Program-made: the position numbers and the translations under genes
The notes under the pieces: model-generated
Database searches by the model: none
What the model was told of the DNA's origin: nothing
The model's input: the letters and a program-made list of their open reading frames with translations, nothing else
Assembly (NCBI GenBank): GCA_944384025.1
Contig: CALWRS010000003.1
Coordinates: 1 to 64,000 of the forward strand
Direction: 5' to 3'
DNA length: 64,000 nucleotides
Source: an uncultured Lachnospiraceae bacterium
GTDB lineage: Bacteria; Bacillota; Clostridia; Lachnospirales; Lachnospiraceae
Part shown: one piece after another, positions 44,939 through 52,988 of the stretch
Layout of the letters: each line of letters opens with the position of its first letter
Position numbering within the stretch: the stretch's first letter is position 1

Positions 44939-47318
44939 GAAAATTGAAATTCTTTCCCCCGCGGGGTCAGTTTCTTCCCTGCGGGCGGCGATTTTAGCAG
45001 GCTGCGACGCGGTGTATATCGGTGGCAGCCGTTTTGGCGCTCGGGCATATGCCGAAAACCCGTCCGAGAAGGAACTCTTAGAAGCGCTGGATTACGCGCA
45101 TAGTTACGGCGTAAAAGTATATATGACGGTCAATACGCTGCTTAAACAAAAGGAGCTTTCGGAACTGATTTCTTATCTGACGCCGTATTATTTGCGCGGC
45201 ATTGACGCGGTCATTGTGCAGGACTTTGGCGTGATGCAGCTGCTTGCGCAGACGTGGCCGGACTTGCCGATTCATGCGAGCACACAAATGACGATTACGA
45301 ATGCAGCCGCTTGTCGACTGCTTCCCAAAAGTGTGACGCGGATTGTGCCGGCAAGAGAGATGAATTTTTCGGAACTACGCGCACTTCGGGAAAAAACACC
45401 CCTAGAACTGGAAGTGTTTTGCCACGGAGCTTTGTGCTACAGCTATTCCGGCCAATGCCTGATGTCTTCGCTGATTGGAGGAAGAAGCGGCAACCGCGGA
45501 CGCTGCGCACAGCCCTGCCGAAAGCCGTACGTTTGTACGGCGCCGGGGGAAAAAGAGCAGAGCGGGTATTTCTTAAGCTTGAAGGATCAATGCATACTTT
45601 CTAAGCTTCCGGAACTTTTGGCGCTTGGGATTGACTCTTTGAAAATCGAAGGGAGAATGAAAAACGCGCTTTATACAGCAGGAGTGACGTCGATTTACCG
45701 GAAGTGGGTGAATCGTTTGGAAGCGTCTGGAGCAAAGAACTATCGCTTTGAGGAAATTGAAGAGTTAAAAGAAGATATAAAACGGCTGGCAGAGTTTTAT
45801 AACCGGGGAGGCTTTACCGAAGGATATCCGTTTGAGGAGCCCGGACGCAAAATGATTTCGCTTGCGCGGCCAAATCACAGCGGCGTTCTTGTCGGAGAAG
45901 GACGGCTTCTTACAGGCAAAGGGCGCTGCAAGGTAGAGTACCACCAATCGGTTCATGCGGGAGATGTTTTGGAGCTGCGTGAGACAATCGGAACCGGGGA
46001 GCGGATTTTAGCGGAATATACGGCGGGAGCGGACGAAATGCACGCGCCAAGAATTGTGCCGCTTACCGGAAGGGGCGCTGCCGGAAACATCCTCGTTTAT
46101 CGGACAAAAAACGACGCGCTGCTTGCTGAGATTGCGGAAAGCCTGCGCAAGCAAAGCCGAAAGACGCCGCTTTGCGCTAGGTTTTACGCGCGCACGGGAG
46201 AGCCGATGGAACTAAGCCTTACCGGAGAAGTATTTGTTTCGGTGAAAGGCGCGGTGGCGGAAGCTGCGCAAAAAGCGCCAGCAACGCCGCAAAGCATTCA
46301 GGCAAGCCTTCAAAAAACGGGCGATACGCCGTACCGGTTTGCATCGATTGCCGTAGAACTGGCTGACGATTGCTTCCTGCCTGTTTCGCGTCTAAACGAG
46401 CTGCGGCGGCAGGCTCTTACGCGTTATACAAAAAAGTTGCTTGCAAAGTATCACAGAAAGCCTGTTTCGGAAAAGACTGCGCCTCTTCTGGGAGAATTTG
46501 GAGAACAAGAGCAGAAAAATCCGACGGTCTCCGTTATGGTAACGACGCCAAAACAGCTCCGTGCAGTGTCGGCGTATTCGGAAATTCAACGTATTTACGT
46601 CGATATGGAGGGAGATTATAAAGGCTGCCTGCAACAAAATACAAGCCTTCGCCCGTGGCTTGCGCTTCCGCGAATTACACAGGGAAAACGTTTGGATGAA
46701 TTATGGTCTACTCTTGTAGAATTATCACAAAAAAACGCATTTTCCGGGCTTTTGGTGCGCTCTTTGGACGCGCTTGCGCGGTGGAAGGAAGAAAGCCTTG
46801 GCGTACCGCTTGCGGCAGATGCGAATCTATACGCTATGAACGATTCGGCAGCTTCGTGGCTGCTTAGACAGGGAGCTTCTCTGGTGACGGCTCCTCTGGA
46901 AGAAAACTCGCGCGAAATGCGCTGGCTTAAGCATTTTCCGTTTGAAATGGTAGTGTATGGGAGAAATGTGGTTATGGTTTCCAGACAATGCGTGTGGAAA
47001 ACGGCATACGGCTGCGCAAGAGGAAAAACGAGCCCCCTCCTTCTTCAGGACGAAAAAGGAGCGAAATTTCCGGTTCTAGCAGTATGCGATGCGTGCTATA
47101 ACCGCATTCATAACAGTGCGACGATGTCGCTTTTGCCGTATATGGAATCCGTAGCGGCGCTTTCGCCTGCATCGCTGCGGTTGGAATTTACTTTCGAAGA
47201 GGAAAGCGAAGTTCAAAATGTGTTGGAGCATTTTTTAATGGCCGTACAAGGGAAAACCGTGGAGGAGTGCGCAGACCAAAAGGAAACAAGAGGACATTTT
47301 CGGCGCGGCGTTTTCTAG
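44919..47318 (+). CDS. Peptidase U32 family protein (full-length, two-part)
   Basis: A 799-residue protein: the N-terminal U32 domain has IEILSPAGSVSSLRAAI, GCDAVYIGG, HASTQMTITNA, LEVFCHGALCYSYSGQC and GRCAQPCRKPY (Fe-S-type cysteines of RlhA/TrhP-like proteins) and SLKIEGRMK. A long C-terminal portion includes a DUF3656-type region. The family includes proteins for tRNA/rRNA hydroxylation and collagenase-like peptidases; the cysteine set favours RNA hydroxylation. It starts at GTG 44919 inside zapA, behind GGAG, so it is translationally coupled. Confidence 0.9.
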   Translation: MRIGKNKKIEILSPAGSVSSLRAAILAGCDAVYIGGSRFGARAYAENPSEKELLEALDYAHSYGVKVYMTVNTLLKQKELSELISYLTPYYLRGIDAVIVQDFGVMQLLAQTWPDLPIHASTQMTITNAAACRLLPKSVTRIVPAREMNFSELRALREKTPLELEVFCHGALCYSYSGQCLMSSLIGGRSGNRGRCAQPCRKPYVCTAPGEKEQSGYFLSLKDQCILSKLPELLALGIDSLKIEGRMKNALYTAGVTSIYRKWVNRLEASGAKNYRFEEIEELKEDIKRLAEFYNRGGFTEGYPFEEPGRKMISLARPNHSGVLVGEGRLLTGKGRCKVEYHQSVHAGDVLELRETIGTGERILAEYTAGADEMHAPRIVPLTGRGAAGNILVYRTKNDALLAEIAESLRKQSRKTPLCARFYARTGEPMELSLTGEVFVSVKGAVAEAAQKAPATPQSIQASLQKTGDTPYRFASIAVELADDCFLPVSRLNELRRQALTRYTKKLLAKYHRKPVSEKTAPLLGEFGEQEQKNPTVSVMVTTPKQLRAVSAYSEIQRIYVDMEGDYKGCLQQNTSLRPWLALPRITQGKRLDELWSTLVELSQKNAFSGLLVRSLDALARWKEESLGVPLAADANLYAMNDSAASWLLRQGASLVTAPLEENSREMRWLKHFPFEMVVYGRNVVMVSRQCVWKTAYGCARGKTSPLLLQDEKGAKFPVLAVCDACYNRIHNSATMSLLPYMESVAALSPASLRLEFTFEEESEVQNVLEHFLMAVQGKTVEECADQKETRGHFRRGVF

Positions 47319-47334
47319 CGGCAGAGAAATTTTG

Positions 47335-47363
47335 TTGCATCCCTCGCGGATATAGGGTATAAT
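47335..47363 (+). promoter_or_regulatory. Promoter of the NUDIX gene
   Basis: TTGCAT (47335-47340), 17-nt spacer, TATAAT (47358-47363), giving a leader of about 95 nt. Confidence 0.75.
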
Positions 47364-47463
47364 GAGAAAAATGCATTGTGCGTCCAAGCGCTGTCATACA
47401 GAGCAAGGAGGAGCGCGAAGCGACACTATATTTATGACACACCGTTAGACTGGGGGTCTTGCT

Positions 47464-47916
47464 ATGGTTGAGGCTACGAGCTGTGGTGGTGTTGTTATTT
47501 TTCGAGGAAAAATTTTATTACTGTATAAAAATTATAAGCACAAGTATGAAGGATGGGTGCTGCCAAAAGGAACCGTAGAAGAAGGCGAGGACTACAAAGA
47601 GACGGCTGCCCGGGAAGTGAAAGAAGAGACGGGAGTCGCCGCGCACATCATAAAATATATTGGCAAAAGTCAATATACCTTCAATACGCCGCAGAACACA
47701 GTAATGAAAGATGTTCACTGGTATCTGATGATGTCGGATAGCTATTATAGCAAGCCACAGCGGGAGGAATTTTTCGTTGACTCAGGTTACTATAAGTATC
47801 ATGAAGCGTACCATCTACTGAAGTTTTCCAACGAGAAACAGATTTTGGAAAAAGCGTACGAAGAATACGTGGAGTTGAAAAAGAGAAATCTCTGGGGAAA
47901 CCGAAAATATTTCTAA
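47464..47916 (+). CDS. NUDIX hydrolase
   Basis: The 150-residue protein has a full Nudix box, G-x5-E-x7-REUxEE-x-G-x-hydrophobic, read as GTVEEGEDYKETAAREVKEETGV near residues 36-58. It starts SCGGVVIFRGKILLLYKN, resembling bis(5'-nucleosyl)-tetraphosphatase-type members. It hydrolyses a nucleoside diphosphate derivative; which one cannot be told. It has its own promoter and terminator. Confidence 0.92.
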   Translation: MVEATSCGGVVIFRGKILLLYKNYKHKYEGWVLPKGTVEEGEDYKETAAREVKEETGVAAHIIKYIGKSQYTFNTPQNTVMKDVHWYLMMSDSYYSKPQREEFFVDSGYYKYHEAYHLLKFSNEKQILEKAYEEYVELKKRNLWGNRKYF

Positions 47917-47927
47917 AGAGCAGAAAT

Positions 47928-47954
47928 GGTGCTGTCATAAGCAGCGCCTTTTTT
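47928..47954 (+). terminator. Intrinsic terminator after the NUDIX gene
   Basis: GGTGCTG/CAGCGCC stem (one G-U), 7-nt loop, six Ts. Confidence 0.85.
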
Positions 47955-47991
47955 GTTTCGTGGCGTAAAAAGCAGAGAAAGGCACAGAAAA

Positions 47992-48471
47992 ATGAAAAAG
48001 CTAGGAGATTTGCTTCGGAAATATCGGTCGATTGTTTTATATTTGGTTTTTGGCGTTGCGACGACGGTTGTTAACTGGCTCGTATACATTCCCTGCATTA
48101 AGCTGTGCGGGGAAAATCCCACAAATTTTCAGGTAACCATATGCAACGCGATTGCGTGGGTAGTGGCGGTTACGTTTGCTTACGTTACGAATAAGCGGTT
48201 CGTATTTGAGAGCAAGTGTACAAAAAAAAGCCAGCTTTTACTGGAAATCGTCTCCTTTTTCGGGGCGCGCGTATTTTCCGGAATTTTTGAAATCTTCTTA
48301 CCGGGCGCCTTGATTACGATTGGTCTCTCCCAAGCAATTTTCGGCGTGGAGGGCGCAGTAGCCAAGGCGATTACAAGCGTTGTTGTAATTTTGCTGAACT
48401 ACTTGCTTAGTAAACTCGTTATATTTCGAAAAAAACGCAGCGGCAAGGAAGAAGGGGAGGAGCGCTTATGA
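47992..48471 (+). CDS. GtrA-family membrane protein
   Basis: A 159-residue protein with four hydrophobic segments (about residues 15-35, 45-68, 85-105 and 115-140) and the GtrA motifs YLVFGVATTVVNWLVY and AWVVAVTFAYVTNKRFVF. GtrA-like proteins assist transfer of lipid-linked sugars in cell-surface glycosylation. It overlaps gpsA by 4 nt. Confidence 0.9.
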   Translation: MKKLGDLLRKYRSIVLYLVFGVATTVVNWLVYIPCIKLCGENPTNFQVTICNAIAWVVAVTFAYVTNKRFVFESKCTKKSQLLLEIVSFFGARVFSGIFEIFLPGALITIGLSQAIFGVEGAVAKAITSVVVILLNYLLSKLVIFRKKRSGKEEGEERL

Positions 48472-49424
48472 AAGCATTTGTTATTGGCTGCGGCCGGTGG
48501 GGAACGTTTATCGGCTGGTATTTGAGCCAAATCGGTCATACGGTTACCCTTTACGGAAGAAACAGCTCGGCGCACATGCAAAGACTGCTTCAAACGCGGA
48601 AAAACGAATACTTGACCTTGCCTAAAGAGCAGCGGCTCACGACGGAGCTTGCCGAAGCGGCGGATGCCGACGTGCTCTTTATTTCGATAAACGCGCAAGG
48701 GCTTCGGGGACTTTGCACGGAAATGATGCAATACAAGTTGGGAGGAAAACCGATTGTCCTTTGTATGAAAGGGTTAGAAATTGCTACCGGAAAACGTCTA
48801 TCCGACGTTTGCGAGGAAGCGTTTCCTGCGCACGGAGACGTCTGCGTCTGGCTTGGGCCGGGACACGTGCAGGAATACGTAAACGGACACCCGAACTGCA
48901 TGGTTATTGATGCAAACAGCCAGCAGACAAAGCAGTACCTCCTAAAGGAACTTTCCGGCGACCTTATTCGGTTTTATTATGGGACAGATCTAATTGGAAA
49001 TGAAATCGGCGCGGCGACCAAAAACGTTATCGGGCTTGCCGCCGGGATGCTGGACGGTCTGGGACTGACTTCCCTTAAAGGCGCGCTCATGGCTAGAGGG
49101 ACGCGCGAAGTTTCCCGCCTGATTGAAGCAAAGGGCGGAAACCCAATAAGCGCTTACGGATTGTGCCATTTGGGAGATTATGAAGCTACGGTTTTTTCCA
49201 TGTTCAGCCATAACCGCAGATACGGAGAAAACTACATTTTGGGCAAATCGAACTTCGGGCTTGCAGAAGGGGTAGAGACGGTGAAGGCAATTCACCGTAT
49301 TACAAAAGAATGCGAAGTAGAGATGCCTATTTGCGAAGCAGTGTATTCGGTTTTGTACGAAAACAAGAATCCGCGGGAGCAGCTAGAGCAGCTGTTTGAC
49401 CGGAGCTTGAAAGCGGAATTTTAA
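48468..49424 (+). CDS. gpsA: NAD(P)-dependent glycerol-3-phosphate dehydrogenase
   Basis: This 318-residue enzyme makes sn-glycerol-3-phosphate for phospholipids. Motifs: the nucleotide fold FVIGCGRWGTFIGWYL (residues 4-19), VLCMKGLEIATGKRLSD, WLGPGHVQEYVNG, GNEIGAATKNVIGLAAGMLDGLG with the catalytic Lys, and ARGTREVSRLIEAKGGNP. The lysine and glycine-rich stretches match GpsA, though the first loop GCGRWGT differs slightly from GAGSWGT. The 3' end of this gene is duplicated beyond the R-M island, marking the insertion site, and the reading frame itself is intact. Confidence 0.93.
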   Translation: MKAFVIGCGRWGTFIGWYLSQIGHTVTLYGRNSSAHMQRLLQTRKNEYLTLPKEQRLTTELAEAADADVLFISINAQGLRGLCTEMMQYKLGGKPIVLCMKGLEIATGKRLSDVCEEAFPAHGDVCVWLGPGHVQEYVNGHPNCMVIDANSQQTKQYLLKELSGDLIRFYYGTDLIGNEIGAATKNVIGLAAGMLDGLGLTSLKGALMARGTREVSRLIEAKGGNPISAYGLCHLGDYEATVFSMFSHNRRYGENYILGKSNFGLAEGVETVKAIHRITKECEVEMPICEAVYSVLYENKNPREQLEQLFDRSLKAEF

Positions 49425-49429
49425 GAAAA
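49404..49429 (+). repeat. 26-bp direct repeat, left copy (gpsA 3' end)
   Basis: AGCTTGAAAGCGGAATTTTA plus AGAAAA is identical to 52634-52659. It covers the last gpsA codons and stop, and immediately precedes the left IS-like end. Confidence 0.95.
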
Positions 49430-49439
49430 TGTAGGCTTG

Positions 49440-49603
49440 TCAGACATGTGTTACACTCTCAACCATAAATTCTCTTAAGAAAGTTTGAGGAGGCTTCCAT
49501 CCCAAAGGGCGTATAGGGCACCGGTTATAATCCCGTTGATTGTACACCTTAAGCTGACAGCTGAAATCCTCAAACGAGTAGAACGTGTGGGTTGCGTAAT
49601 CCG
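49440..49603 (-). pseudogene. C-terminal remnant of an IS481-family transposase
   Basis: The minus strand encodes DYATHTFYSFEDFSCQLKVY followed by an RPLGWKPPQTFL segment and ends VTHV-stop at 49440-49442. The RPLGW motif after a Tyr/Asn-rich stretch is typical of the end of these DDE transposases. The catalytic core is missing. Confidence 0.75.
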
Positions 49604-49604
49604 G

Positions 49605-49630
49605 CGTAACACATCTATTGTAAATCTACA
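49605..49630. repeat. Internal copy of the IS right-end repeat
   Basis: CGTAACACATCTATTGTAAA followed by TCTACA differs by only two bases from 52606-52631. It lies directly against the transposase remnant, so 49430-49630 looks like an internally deleted, MITE-like IS copy. Confidence 0.8.
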
Positions 49631-49653
49631 GATGTAAAATTTTCGTGAAAAGA

Positions 49654-49682
49654 TTGACTTCTGTTGCGGGGTTGTATAATAT
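49654..49682 (+). promoter_or_regulatory. Promoter of the R-M operon
   Basis: TTGACT (49654-49659) and TATAAT (49675-49680) at 15-nt spacing, or TAATAT at 17 nt. It lies just inside the left IS remnant. Confidence 0.6.
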
Positions 49683-49730
49683 ATCGTGTATAATTGTGTA
49701 GAAAGCTCGCCAATGAAAGGGGTGGATAAT

Positions 49731-50567
49731 ATGAAAAAGAACAAACTTGTAGCCCCTGTTTTGAAGTGGGTGGGTGGCAAAAGGCAACTGTTGGAAACAT
49801 TTCAACCATTGTTGCCGAGGAAAATAACGACATACTGTGAACCTTTTGTCGGTGGAGGTGCATTGCTTTTCCATCTTCAACCTAAAACAGCATACATCAA
49901 TGACATAAACCCAGAGCTTATTTTGGTTTATAGTGTAATAAAAGAAAATGTCGAAGCGTTGATTGCTGAATTAGAGAAATATGAAAATACCGCCGAGTAT
50001 TTCTATTCCGTTAGAGACTGGGATCGTGACAGGGTTCGTTATGATGCTCTTACTGATATTCAAAAGGCGGCCCGTGTTTTGTACCTGAATAAAACCTGCT
50101 TTAATGGGTTATATCGTGTAAACAACGCAGGCGAGTTTAATTCGCCATTCGGTAATTATCGAAATCCTAATATCGTTAATGCCCCTGTCCTGCGTGCTGT
50201 CAGTGTATATTTTAATTCCGCTGATATTCATATGACAATAAATGATTATTCAGAGGTGCTGAAATCTATTTCGAACGGCGCATTTGTGTATCTTGACCCC
50301 CCGTATGACCCGGTTTCCGAAACGGCCAGTTTCACCGGGTATTCAAAGGGTGGTTTTTCCCGTGCTGATCAAATTCGCCTGCGGGAATGTTGCGATGATT
50401 TATCCGCCCGTGGAGTTAAATTTATGCTTTCTAATTCTGCAACACAATTTATTTTAGAGCAATACGCAGCATACAATATTACTATCGTTCAGGCAAAACG
50501 TGCCGTTAATTCCGTTGCATCAAAGCGTGGTGACGTAGACGAAGTGGTGGTGCGAAATTATGAGTAA
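49731..50567 (+). CDS. Dam-type (D12 class) adenine-N6 DNA methyltransferase
   Basis: A 278-residue alpha-class methyltransferase: N-terminal LKWVGGKRQLLE (AdoMet-binding motif X), motif I EPFVGGGALLFHL near residue 38, LYLNKTCFNGLYRVN, and catalytic motif IV DPPYDPVS near residue 188. This family (Dam, DpnM) commonly methylates GATC, so that is the prior guess for specificity. ATG 49731 with GGGGTGG is the start. It overlaps the endonuclease gene by 8 nt, so methylation is coupled to and precedes restriction. Confidence 0.93.
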   Translation: MKKNKLVAPVLKWVGGKRQLLETFQPLLPRKITTYCEPFVGGGALLFHLQPKTAYINDINPELILVYSVIKENVEALIAELEKYENTAEYFYSVRDWDRDRVRYDALTDIQKAARVLYLNKTCFNGLYRVNNAGEFNSPFGNYRNPNIVNAPVLRAVSVYFNSADIHMTINDYSEVLKSISNGAFVYLDPPYDPVSETASFTGYSKGGFSRADQIRLRECCDDLSARGVKFMLSNSATQFILEQYAAYNITIVQAKRAVNSVASKRGDVDEVVVRNYE

Positions 50568-51843
50568 AAGTCTAAACGATAAAGCATGGGAGCAGTTGTT
50601 TGAAAAATACGATATTCTTAAGCACATTGAGAGGACAGGGCAGTTTCAAATATCCGCAAGGCAAATCAAAGAGGTGCGTGAACCTCGGCTAATGGCAAAA
50701 TTTGACCATACGATAAATTTACCACAAGTCTTTTCGGCTAATGGACTTTCTATTTTACCTGTTACTCGTGGGGATTACATTATTTCTCATTTTGATGCAT
50801 ACCACAAATTCGAGCCAGATGACACCCCTGTAACAAGAGTTTCGATACCTGCATACATACAAAGTTTAGACAGTAGTAATGTTCCAAGCGAAGCTATTGC
50901 GCTAAACTGTGCTGTTGCTGCTGGTATTGTTGCTGATTTCTTAGCCGATGAGGAAATTGTAGCTACTGTTTCAGGCAGAATGGGTTCTGGTACCTTTGAC
51001 TTTAACATCGACAACCTAAAGACAAAATCTTCCTGCACCGTTGCTGTTAATAATTCACAGATTGAAATTGATGCGGCATTTGAGGGCATTCGCGGACTCG
51101 CTCTGTTTGAAGCAAAGCGCGACTTGTCCGAAGATTTTTTAGTGCGGCAGCTATATTACCCATTTAGAGTATGGAAAAGCCGTGTAACAAAGCCTGTTAG
51201 ACCGCTGTTTTTGGTGTATTCAAACGGTATTTACCGTATTTATGAATATAGATTTACAGATCCAAGTAACTATAGTTCTATTGCCCTTGTCCAACAAAGA
51301 AACTATACCGTTGAAGATACAACCATAACAGCAGGTGATATCCAGCAGGTTCTATATTCCGCTGTGCGTGAAACCGAACCGCAGTTGCCATTTCCACAGG
51401 CTGACAAATTTGAACGGATTATCAATATATGTGAACTACTAAATGACCAAGATTTAACCCCGAATGATGTGACCGAGCGTTACGCATTTGATGTACGACA
51501 GACAAACTATTATACAGATGCAGCCAGTTATTTGGGACTTATTGAAAAAAGAGAAGACAGTAGCGTAACGCTGTATAAACTATCTGACAAGGGGCGCAAA
51601 ATCTTGAAAAAGGGATATAAACAAAGACAGCTGGCTTTCTGTAATTGCATTTTATCACATGGGGTATTTGCGGATACGCTTAAAAGCCATTTTGAAACTG
51701 GGGTAATGCCGCACAAAAATGAGATTATACAGATCATGAAGAAATCTAACTTATATAATATCAATAGTGACAGCACCTATGAGCGGCGTTCCTCTACTAT
51801 AAAAGGGTGGGTAAACTGGATTGTTGGGCTAATTAACGAGTAA
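50560..51843 (+). CDS. Type II restriction endonuclease, partner of the Dam-type methylase
   Basis: A 427-residue protein with a PD-(D/E)XK-like core: IEIDAAFEGIRGLALFEAKRD near residues 167-187 supplies Asp, Glu and Lys of the nuclease site. The C-terminal part (about 285-400) reads as a winged helix (YAFDVRQTNYYTDAASYLGL, KLSDKGRKIL), probably for DNA recognition. Tight coupling to the methylase supports the role. Such genes are often left as hypothetical or regulator-like because of the winged helix. Recognition sequence unknown; GATC is the inference from the methylase family. Confidence 0.85.
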   Translation: MSKSLNDKAWEQLFEKYDILKHIERTGQFQISARQIKEVREPRLMAKFDHTINLPQVFSANGLSILPVTRGDYIISHFDAYHKFEPDDTPVTRVSIPAYIQSLDSSNVPSEAIALNCAVAAGIVADFLADEEIVATVSGRMGSGTFDFNIDNLKTKSSCTVAVNNSQIEIDAAFEGIRGLALFEAKRDLSEDFLVRQLYYPFRVWKSRVTKPVRPLFLVYSNGIYRIYEYRFTDPSNYSSIALVQQRNYTVEDTTITAGDIQQVLYSAVRETEPQLPFPQADKFERIINICELLNDQDLTPNDVTERYAFDVRQTNYYTDAASYLGLIEKREDSSVTLYKLSDKGRKILKKGYKQRQLAFCNCILSHGVFADTLKSHFETGVMPHKNEIIQIMKKSNLYNINSDSTYERRSSTIKGWVNWIVGLINE

Positions 51844-51898
51844 CTCTACCTGAACATTTATAGCGTTCAAAGTTAACAGTGAAAAGGAGGTTAATAGC

Positions 51899-52132
51899 AT
51901 GCCGCATGACGAATGGACCGAATGCCCCAACTGTGGAAGAACAGCGTGGGGATGTAGTGAAATTGAAGCCGAGTTTGGTTATAGATACGGTGGTACAGTG
52001 CCGCAATCGTGGTGTCGTTCCTGTAGAGCGCGAGAAAGAAGCGAAAAAACTGCGGGTATACTCAATGCCCGTGGCACGGCGAACCCAATTGCAGCTCACC
52101 GTATGATTGTCCGTGCAACGATGATTGAATAG
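51899..52132 (+). CDS. Small zinc-ribbon protein in the R-M island
   Basis: The 77-residue protein starts behind AAAAGGAGG and carries CPNCGRTAWGC at residues 9-19 and CRSCRARERSEK near 39-50, giving a four-cysteine zinc site. It is basic at the centre and has no hydrophobic segment. Position after the restriction enzyme suggests a control or accessory protein, or a nicking/HNH fragment, but no catalytic motif is visible. Between it and the transposase fragment (52133-52270) I see no gene. Confidence 0.6.
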   Translation: MPHDEWTECPNCGRTAWGCSEIEAEFGYRYGGTVPQSWCRSCRARERSEKTAGILNARGTANPIAAHRMIVRATMIE

Positions 52133-52270
52133 GTAATTATCGCTCATGTTCCATTATTATTCAGTATCGCTTTGTAGATTTAAACGACAAGCAAGCGACA
52201 AGCCCCAAATTATGACGCATAGATAATCGCTAAGACAACAATATATTGCATATAACCAAGAAAAAACACG

Positions 52271-52519
52271 CTATATATGCACGTTGTATGTAAATATAGC
52301 GTGTTTCATTTTATGCTGTGGGGTATGCTGGTTGGGATGAGAATGCGGTCTTCTTGAGCGGTCAGCAAGAGACCGGATGGTACCGTCATAGCGGCGTAGC
52401 CAGCGGTAGATGTACGGCCGGTTCGTTTTGTACTTTCTTGCCGCCATTGTGACGCTGTGCTTCTGTGCAAATTTAATTAGGGATAGACGATACCTCATTT
52501 CCCGTGTTATACTAGTCAT
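52271..52519 (-). pseudogene. N-terminal remnant of an IS481-family transposase
   Basis: The minus strand starts at ATG 52519 behind AGAAAGGAA and encodes MTSITREMRYRLSLIKFAQK, a helix-turn-helix with YKTNRPYIYRWLRRYDGT, then SLADRSRRPHSHPNQHTP, all characteristic of the N-terminus of IS481-type transposases. It then changes abruptly and stops at 52271, so the DDE domain is lost. Confidence 0.85.
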
Positions 52520-52633
52520 GCGAGAGCGGGTTCCTTTCTGTATTTTTTGGTGTGGTGACTTAAATATAACGTAGAAATCCGGTCTCGAGCTTTTTCTTGT
52601 TCGGGTGTAACACATCTATTGTAAACCTACACA

Positions 52634-52659
52634 AGCTTGAAAGCGGAATTTTAAGAAAA
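52634..52659 (+). repeat. 26-bp direct repeat, right copy
   Basis: Identical to 49404-49429. It sits between the right IS end and the thrS promoter, so before insertion gpsA was directly followed by this promoter. Confidence 0.95.
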
Positions 52660-52664
52660 GGGGC

Positions 52665-52693
52665 TTGACAGAAGCAAAAACCAAACCTATACT
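52665..52693 (+). promoter_or_regulatory. Promoter of the T-box-thrS transcript
   Basis: TTGACA (52665-52670), 17-nt spacer, TATACT (52688-52693). Confidence 0.92.
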
Positions 52694-52942
52694 GTAGGAA
52701 GGTCAAAGCGATGATAGAGAAGAGTACAAAAGTCCCTTGCCGAAAGAGAGAGACGCCGCGTGCTGAAAGCGTCTTCGGCGAAGCTTTTGGAAAACCGCCT
52801 CTTAGCGGCCCTAATCCGGCCCGGTGACTCCGTTATCGTCAAAGTAAGTGGGAACCGGACAGCGTCCGGCGTCCAATTGGGGTGGAACCACGGGAAAACT
52901 CGTCCCTGTTTGCTGCGCAGTGCAGCAGGCAGGGACTTTTTT
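52694..52942 (+). promoter_or_regulatory. T-box leader (tRNA-sensing riboswitch) of thrS
   Basis: The start AAAGCGATGATAGAGAAGAG is the conserved 5' part of T-box stem I. TTGGGGTGGAACCACGGG (52877-52894) is the T-box itself, which pairs with the tRNA acceptor end. The terminator stem GTCCCTG/CAGGGAC (52902-52936) with six Ts follows. Uncharged tRNA-Thr should stabilise the antiterminator and allow thrS expression. The amino acid is inferred from the gene downstream; I could not fix the specifier triplet with confidence, ACC near 52794 being one candidate. Confidence 0.93.
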
Positions 52943-52988
52943 GTTTCCGCAAAAGTCCTTTGATTATTTTATTCATGGAGGGTTGATT

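Larger units (their letters stand above)
49430..52631. mobile_element. Restriction-modification island bounded by IS481-type ends
   Basis: The left end begins TGTAGGCTTGTCAGAC then ATGTGTTACAC, and the right end read inward is TGTAGGTTTACAATAG then ATGTGTTACAC, an imperfect terminal inverted repeat of about 27 bp. Outside both ends lies the 26-bp duplication of the gpsA tail. Inside are a transposase C-terminal piece on the left, a transposase N-terminal piece on the right (both minus strand), and three plus-strand genes (adenine methyltransferase, restriction enzyme, zinc-ribbon protein). An additional copy of the right-end repeat sits at 49605-49630. The DNA is AT-richer than its surroundings. 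Read as a former IS481-type element whose middle was replaced by an R-M module, or two degraded IS copies flanking it. Confidence 0.8.

Noticed and set aside
52848..52988. N-terminal extension of ThrRS
   Set aside because: The extension would translate the T-box and its terminator; a strong ribosome binding site precedes ATG 52989.
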